Shown here: one piece after another, positions 63,655-64,000 of the stretch
Layout of the letters: each line of letters starts with the position of its first letter
Position numbering within the stretch: the stretch's first letter is position 1
Assembly: GCA_030690315.1 (NCBI GenBank)
Contig: JAUYGY010000046.1
Span: 62,001 to 126,000 of the forward strand
Direction of reading: 5' to 3'
Origin: Aequorivita sp.
GTDB lineage: Bacteria > Bacteroidota > Bacteroidia > Flavobacteriales > Flavobacteriaceae
Length of the DNA: 64,000 nucleotides
Program-made: the position numbers and the translations under genes
Notes under the pieces: model-generated
What the model saw: the letters and a program-made list of their open reading frames with translations, nothing else
What the model was told of the DNA's origin: nothing
Databases searched by the model: none

Positions 63655-64000
63655 AACGAGTGTTTCAGGGAAAAGTTAAACGGCTCGCAATTAAATTCTA
63701 ATAAAAGAATCACGTTAATTATTGCTCGCCACCCCGAAGATTTGGGACATAAAAAAGGCAAACGAGTGTTTTAGGGGAAAAGGGAAACGGCTCACAATTA
63801 CATTCTGATAAAGAATGACATTCTTTACCGCTCGCCACCCCGAAGATTTGGGGCATAAAAAAAGGCAAACGAGTGTTTCAGAGAAAAGGGAAACGGCTCG
63901 CAATTAAATTCTAATATAAAGAATCGCGTTAATTATTGCTCGCCACCCCAAAGATTTGGGGCATAAAAAAAGGCAAACGAGTGTTTGCCTTTTTTTGCCC
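63655..64000. repeat. ~107-bp tandem repeat array, three full units plus a partial fourth, running to the window end
   Basis: ACGAGTGTTT at 63656, 63762, 63869 and 63977 (periods 106, 107, 108); near-identical unit bodies. Confidence 0.95.
63965..63996. terminator. Strong palindromic terminator-like hairpin at array end
   Basis: AAAAAAAGGCAAAC-gagt-GTTTGCCTTTTTTT. Confidence 0.85.

Noticed and set aside
63715-63903. 62-aa minus-strand ORF in the right-edge array
   Set aside because: Composed of the 107-bp repeat units; repeated peptide fragments, no start context.
63655-64000. CRISPR array
   Set aside because: Unit is ~107 bp and similar throughout; no alternation of short repeats with unique spacers, and no cas genes.

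Overview
A 64 kb AT-rich chromosomal window from a Bacteroidota genome. It looks like Flavobacteriia (possibly Aequorivita-like), judged from T9SS sorting domains, TAnnTTTG-type promoters and gene content; no database search was run. It is densely coding, with about 57 CDS, one tRNA-Ala(GGC) and many hairpin terminators. No rRNA, CRISPR array, IS element or prophage was recognised. Main loci: hflX; a long suf Fe-S operon (sufA-B-[lipoprotein]-C-D-S-[META]-E-T-DUF2480); an MbnP/MbnH-type pair in a four-gene surface cassette; porZ-recO; gdhA; metB-like; yicC-gmk-nadD; gpsA; asd; mscL; alr-tdk; rsmI; recJ; lpxH; queD; an AddAB-like pair split by ompA and kbl; and a superoxide dismutase. Most coding regions are ordinary. 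The unexplained structure is mostly intergenic: (i) a ~107-bp tandem array with three hairpins per unit at the right edge, ending in a strong hairpin and continuing to the window end; (ii) several heptamer arrays at different intergenic sites sharing an ACT/AGT core every 7 nt; (iii) five different short palindromic (REP-like) elements in intergenic gaps; (iv) an untracked 32-aa hydrophobic ORF abutting a heptamer array.
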